In this document: piece after piece, positions 59,216 to 64,000 of the stretch | Numbering within the stretch: position 1 is the first letter of the stretch | Layout: every line of letters begins with the position of its first letter | From: Paramarasmius palmivorus | Lineage: Eukaryota; Basidiomycota; Agaricomycetes; Agaricales; Marasmiaceae | Length of the DNA: 64,000 nucleotides | Direction: 5' to 3' | Assembly: GCA_037176845.1 (NCBI GenBank) | Contig: JAYKXP010000074.1 | Coordinates: 186,001 to 250,000 of the forward strand | Program-made: the position numbers and the translations under genes | Notes under the pieces: model-generated | Told to the model about the DNA's origin: nothing | The model's input: the letters and a program-made list of their open reading frames with translations, nothing else | Databases searched by the model: none

Positions 59216-59880
59216 GGTTCTTTCCTCGCCTGGTTCGCCCTTTTTGATTCTTCAAGACCTGTCGGGATTCTCGACTCTTCCTTTCTTGGCTGCATTGAAC
59301 GTTCCCCGAATCTAAGAAGCCAAACACCGCAAAAATGTACCACGTACATTGCCCTCGCGAAGAAGACTATGCCTTCACTAGTCGATTTGTCTCTTCGGTT
59401 CAAGGACAAAGCAGAGATTTACATTGATGGAACACTCAAAGCGGTGCTCTCCTCACTGTATTGAACAACCTAGTGCGTGTGAGCTTCTCGAGCACGGGAC
59501 GGTCTGCTGATGACATCAAACAGGTATCGAACAATCCAATACACCTTCCCAACTCATCGCCGACGCCGTTAAACGCTCCTCAGTAGCTCACCTCTTCTAT
59601 TTCTATCCCGTACTCTGCGAAATCGCTTCCATACCAAGAAAAACTCCTACAACGTGGACTGTCGTCCCCGAAACTGACGGCGCAGCTCGTATTGATGCCC
59701 GTTCACTTGCTAAGGAATGTTTGAAGGTTGTTGGTAAGGAGATGGGTGTTTCATGACGATGACAAGCTTCTCAGCGGACTGAGGAAACGATATACATACT
59801 CTTGCACGATTTTAATGTATTGCTACAGCGTTTAAACTTGCTATCGAGGATATCTTGTACTTATCTAGACAGGTGGAATC
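59216..59880 (+). pseudogene. Fragment of the MON2 3' end, internally deleted
   Basis: 59216-59455 matches MON2 at about 54899-55131, and 59456-59880 matches 56232 to about 56650, including the intron and the sequence past the stop codon. The junction is clean: GGTGCTCTCC (end of a MON2 exon) runs straight into TCACTGTATTG, removing about 1.1 kb. Retained introns and 3' flank show a DNA-level duplication rather than retroposition. Confidence 0.88.
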
Positions 59881-60295
59881 AGATTCTAGTTTGGTAATTC
59901 TCCCTCACCGTCGGATATCGCTTCTGTAGAAGATGGCGGAACTGCTGGCTCGAAGGTTCTTTGACAAGAACCGCAACCTCATGATCACAACAACAGCATG
60001 GTAGAACGCTTCGCCCTATATTTGTTCTACCTATGAAGTCCATTTTACTCCGGAGCACGAAAACGAATGTAGGGTACCATTGACATCAATGGATTCTGGA
60101 TAAGGGTCTCGGAGGCGGGTATGGAGAAAGCAAAAAAGACATGATGTATCAAGAATGTAAAAGTAGTCCCTGTGTCTGCAACTAGGTGATAACAACAAGC
60201 GATTAAAGTACGTGAAGCATGAGTGAAGAATAGTCATGACCCGAGAACAGCAACATCATCTAAATGCATAACACCACTACAACAAAATTGTCCCT
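59881..60295. other. Spacer, nothing recognised
   Basis: 3' flank of the GPI-protein gene and the end of the duplicated segment. Confidence 0.45.
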
Positions 60296-61740
60296 TTAGT
60301 GGAACATGGCAATAGCAGCGACACCAGTGATGAGGGAGACGAGTGTGATGCACTCGACGAGACCAGTCTGAACAGCACCACGGAAAGCAGGTGAAGCAGC
60401 GTTGGAGTTGTTGGAGCTTCCTGCAGAGCCGGTGGTAGAAGCACCTGAACCAGTGGCCCTGTTGCTGCCAGTGACAGAGGCAGAACCGCTGACGTGAGGA
60501 GCGACAGAAACACCAGTAGCGGTGGCAGCACTCTCAGTAGGGACAGGGCCAGTTGCACCAGCAGTGAGCAACTTGGGGTCGAGACCATTGCCGACGGTGG
60601 CAGTGGTCTTGCAGTTGGATGAGGAAGGTGTAGAGAAGGCAGATCCGGGGGTGACGGTATCACCAACGGTGAAAGTCTGTCCACCGACAACACCAGTCCA
60701 GTACTGTTCGAATTTGGAGTAGGAAGTCTGGCCACCAGCGACCTCGGGGTACCAGCCAGGAGGGTCTAGAAGCTAGTGAGTAAAGCGATTAGCACGAGAT
60801 GAACCGATCTACGTACAGGCAACATCGGCATCGCAAGATTCGCTTTAAGAGAGCTTTTAGGAGTTGCACTTGCTACACAGGGATGGAGATACTTACAAGG
60901 AGCCATCAAAGTTGTAGTTTCCGGGCATGACAAAGTTGCAACCCATGACGTCGAGCTTGTGTTCACACATGGCAGCAGCACTGTAGGTAGAGTTGGCGTT
61001 GATGCAAGCACGCAAGCAGAATTGGTTGTAAGACTGAAAAACACGAATTAGAGGGGACATCAATTAAAAGGGGACGAGAACGCACGATGAACATCATCCA
61101 CTCCTCAATGTTCTTGTCCTCTCCGTTGATGTTAACGGTGACATTACCACCAATAGGGTTTCCGAGACCCTCAGCACCTGGGAACATGGAATAAGTCGAT
61201 GGTACTGAAGTTCAGAGCGCGGGACACTAACCGTGGGGGTCGAGTTCTCCACCTGCATCATTGGCAGCAACGTTCAACTTGGTGAAATCACCATAACCCA
61301 TAACTTGCACGTAGAAGTCTACGAAAAAGGTTCATTCGGCTGTCGTGCGGGAGAGCATGAATACGTACCAGTCTTGAGGAAGCTGACACCAGTGAGGGTT
61401 CCGTCGGGGATGACACGGGCATTGTTACGTGCTTTCGTGCACCAGGCAACCTCGAAGGCCTCTGAGTTACCAATCTCGTTTACTTCAGGAGGAGCGAAGA
61501 TACAGAAATCCTTTGGAAGAGAAATAAGCTAAGCTTTCAAGGGAACCTTTCTGAAACACTCACGTCGACAGAGTTGATAGACAACAACCTAGCATCAGAA
61601 GTTTGGTTGATAGCGGTGCCCAGTGTAGGTTTAGGAGGGTTAGTGACACCCATAGTTCCAGTAGCGAAGACACCGTCTTGGGCAGCAACGCCAGAAATGG
61701 CTCCTGCAAGGAGCATAGCAGCAGAAGTAGCGGCGAACAT
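60296..61740 (-). CDS. GPI-anchored secreted glycoprotein, macrophage-activating-glycoprotein-like
   Basis: Cell-wall or surface glycoprotein of the family annotated in basidiomycetes as macrophage activating glycoprotein; biochemical role unknown. Exon 1 (from 61740) encodes a signal peptide MFAATSAAMLLAGAISGVAAQ. Following exons give LLSINSVD then DFCIFAPPE, EVAWCTKARNNARVIPDGTL, DFYVQVMGYGDFTKLNV, GGELDPHG, AEGLGNPIGGNVTVN, SYNQFCLRACIN, CEHKLDVMGCNFVMPGNY, and DPPGWYPEVAGGQTSYSKF. The tail is Ser/Thr/Ala/Gly-rich and ends with a hydrophobic segment (VECITLVSLITGVAAIAMFH), a typical GPI signal. About seven exons; the order and cysteines match the family from memory. Expression is probably high: the upstream region has long pyrimidine runs. 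Confidence 0.88.
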
Positions 61741-63190
61741 TGTCGTTTCGTATGAGAGATGAAAGGGGGATTAACTTTTGAAGAGCAGCAAATAAAGCGT
61801 TGGTCTCCTGTAAAGTAATTAAAAGAATGGAGGGGAGAGCAAATGTGTGCTGGTGATGGTGGTGGAGGAGAAGGAGGAGAATAAGGGAAAAATTCTGTTG
61901 ACGTGTGGCCTTTTTGGATGGCGGCTGCGCAACGGTGACCACACGGGTGATGAAAATTTCAACCGGATCCATATCAAAGGGGGCATTTGTTTTGAGGGTG
62001 ACAACAACCATGATTGGTATGTTTCTAAAAATAAGTCAGGGTCGATGGTGTAGTTTTCAGGGCAATTCCGGACAAGAACTGGTGAAAAAACGGACTTAGA
62101 ATCTCTGGAAGCCATGAAGGACAGGTCAATAGAAGTTGATTGAACAAGCATTAGTGAGCTGCAGTTTGAGCGGCCTGCATGAAGGGAATCATCGGGTGGA
62201 GCTGTGCGGAGTCTGGACAACCGACTCCAGGGAGTGACAACGATCACGGTTCCAAATGAATTTGGATCGGTTACAGCACTCGCTTGCCACGGTTTTGTCA
62301 CAGAAAGTAAAACAAAAATAGAATGTCGTGTAACATATATGAAGCGTTATGAAGCGAAGTATGCGTGCAGGTCCGTGCGGACAGCGACGTGAGATGTATA
62401 TAACAAGCGAAGTGAAGGGTATGAAAGGGTATGGCACTGTGGGAGAAAAAAACCCGAAGTCTCGTACCTCCGGCGTAACCAACGGCGAATAGATGCATCG
62501 TTGCGGAATGGTGCACAATTTCAGTGGGTCCTTTACAGAAATGGCAAAGTTTTGCGTAAAATTAGGCGGTGAACGTGGCGACTGTGTGATGGTGCAATGA
62601 ATTCTCCGTTCGACGGCATCAAGTTCTGTGGCCTGCAGAAATGTCTTTGGGAACGTTAGAAGATGGAATCGAGACGCGTGGAATCAAGTAACCGAGCTCG
62701 AGCGTCAACACGTATCCTTGGCTCTCTTGGGTACGTCGATAAAAAGCCGACCTTGGCAAAACGCAAATCTTTCACTTGGCTGTGGGGAACTAGCCGTTCC
62801 GCCCAGAGGTCAGAGAGGGACAGAGTCAACGCCTACAACTGGCGTCGGAAGAGGCATCGAGAAGATGTACACGTACATCAATTCGAGGCACCAACACGCA
62901 TGGACATCTGCCACCGGCGTTGGACGCGGTCATCCGTGATGTTCCTGCTTCTAGTATTCGAACGAAGAAAAGATATTTCTTCCTCAGAGCCAGCACAGAA
63001 CCTCAAAAGGCAGAGATCATGGTGGTTTGGAGTTGAGAGGCAGCGGAGTATGCCGACGCGTTCACGACTCGTCACATGCTCGCTTACTGTAGCGCCCATT
63101 AAGCGCCCATGTTCGCAAAAGGCAATCCTTCGTCGTTGGGCGTATACCAGTCATATATACAGTACATTCAACAGTAAATTACATCTTCAG
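61741..63190. other. Intergenic, no gene supported
   Basis: The first about 150 bases are the promoter and 5' leader of the GPI-protein gene. The 62663-63505 plus-strand open frame is basic and compositionally odd and overlaps a better-supported minus-strand gene, so I treat it as spurious. A TATATACAGTACATT stretch near 63155 follows the end of the right-edge gene. Confidence 0.45.
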
Positions 63191-64000
63191 TTATTCAGGC
63201 ATCACCAAATCCGCCTTACGCACCAACTCCCTCACATTGTCAACCGCACTCTTGAACTTGTCTCTATCCTCTTGTGGTGCAAGTTCCGGCGGCAATCCAT
63301 ACTGCTCGCCCGAATTGACCCACTTCAAATCGTGACTCTTCCAGTAAATCCCAAGATTCATGCCATAGATGTCATAACCTCCCCGCGGTTGCTCCGATGG
63401 AATCAAGTGGAGGGTATCATGGATCTCTTTGAGAAGACGATCAACATCTTCGTCCCGCTTCAGCAGTTTCTCTTCCGGTTTTCCAAGGTTCGCCAAGCCG
63501 ATTAGCTATCGCAACAGTAAGAGTATCCCCGCCTTTGGGGCATACGACCATAGCGACATAGTCCGCGATGGGCATTCCAATACCGCCTTGGATTCCTGTC
63601 GATTGCAATAAGTCGCGAGTCTAGACAATGTCTGGACATTGAGACTCACCACGTCGAAGTGTGATCAGGTATTCCGGCTCAGGCACTGCCTTGCTCACCA
63701 ACTCCCTCACGATATCAACCGACCTCTGGGTTGTCCGCGTCACCCCAACAGTCTCTTTCACTTCACTACTTCCGCCCGTGGAACTTATCTCATACCACTC
63801 CGAACCATTATTCTGCCATTCAATGCTGATGTTGTTGTCCCCGGTATCAATGAAACCTGGATCTCGATTTGCCACAAGCTCATCAACAAGGTTGCCAACG
63901 TATTCGTCTTGCTTCAAATGTTTCTTCACTGGAGCTAGATGACTATTGTCATCTGTGGGCCGGAAAAGATAAGTGACAGCGACTGTGAGGGTATCGGCGT
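63191..64000 (-). CDS. Partial gene with a repeated unidentified domain (runs off the right edge)
   Basis: Function unknown. Minus-strand coding from the window edge reads DTLTVAVTYLFRP, KHLKQDEYVGNLVDELV, ISIEWQNNGSEWYEI and VDIVRELVSKAVPEPEYLITLRR. An intron (about 63648-63590) then leads to GGIGMPIADYVAMVVCPKGGDTLTVAIA, a second DTLTVA repeat, followed by LKRDEDVDRLLKEI, LGIYWKSHDLKWV, VDNVRELVRKADLVMPE and a stop at 63191. So one domain of about 130 residues occurs at least twice in tandem. Between DTLTVAIA and the next block the frame changes by one base near 63500: a frameshift or an unrecognised splice. The N-terminus is outside the window. Confidence 0.55.

Noticed and set aside
62663..63505. 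280-aa plus-strand open frame as a real gene
   Set aside because: No domain, Arg-rich composition typical of an antisense shadow, and it overlaps a minus-strand gene whose repeats are conserved.

Overview
The window is fungal genomic DNA, most probably from a mushroom-forming basidiomycete (Agaricomycete). Protein-coding genes are cut by many short introns, mostly about 45-65 bases with GT-AG ends. The gene content also fits: paralogous F-box proteins, the basidiomycete type of HNH-endonuclease domain, a macrophage-activating-glycoprotein-like GPI protein, a thaumatin-like protein, a GT15 mannosyltransferase and very short kinase-like proteins. No rRNA, tRNA, CRISPR or prokaryotic operon structure was seen. 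All exon joins come from reading splice sites and frames by eye; where I give an exon list, the frame closes through every join unless stated.

Layout. 0-2.2 kb: no convincing gene. 2.2-5.2 kb: xylulokinase (+). 5.7-12.0 kb: a cluster of small, fast-evolving, Asn- or Arg-rich proteins that share short modules (two 79-aa tandem copies on -, three larger ones on +; a sixth relative lies at 27.7 kb). 12.3-21.8 kb: three tandem copies of a divergently transcribed gene pair, here called A (-) and B (+). Copies 2 and 3 look largely intact; copy 1 is broken by a roughly 1 kb insertion with 18-bp inverted ends and by frameshifts in B. 22.1-23.7 kb: KRE2/KTR-type mannosyltransferase. 23.9-25.2 kb: thaumatin-like protein. 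25.4-27.5 kb: HMG-box factor. 30.0-30.9 kb: magnesium-dependent phosphatase-1. 31.2-33.4 and 43.8-46.1 kb: two paralogous F-box proteins with C-terminal Cys/His motifs. 36.1-37.6 kb: a ubiquitin-like domain fused inside a larger protein with bacterial-looking C-terminal domains, followed by a decayed copy. 38.9-41.2 kb: F-box/WD40 protein. 41.6-42.2 kb: small secreted protein. 42.4-43.2 kb: short kinase-like protein.

46.6-59.9 kb: a single-pass membrane protein, a short-chain dehydrogenase and the large trafficking scaffold MON2, then an HNH protein, then broken copies of the membrane-protein gene and of the MON2 3' end. This looks like an old tandem duplication of the whole block with later deletions. 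60.3-61.7 kb: GPI-anchored secreted glycoprotein. 63.2 kb to the right edge: part of a gene built from a repeated unidentified domain.

Most housekeeping genes here (xylulokinase, mannosyltransferase, MDP-1, MON2) are unrelated neighbours. The A/B array is the best candidate for an undescribed system: the two genes share a promoter region, are duplicated as a unit, and where one copy is broken its partner is broken too. A has weak resemblance in layout to the MazF/PemK fold; this is inference only. The ubiquitin fusion and the small-protein cluster are the next most interesting.
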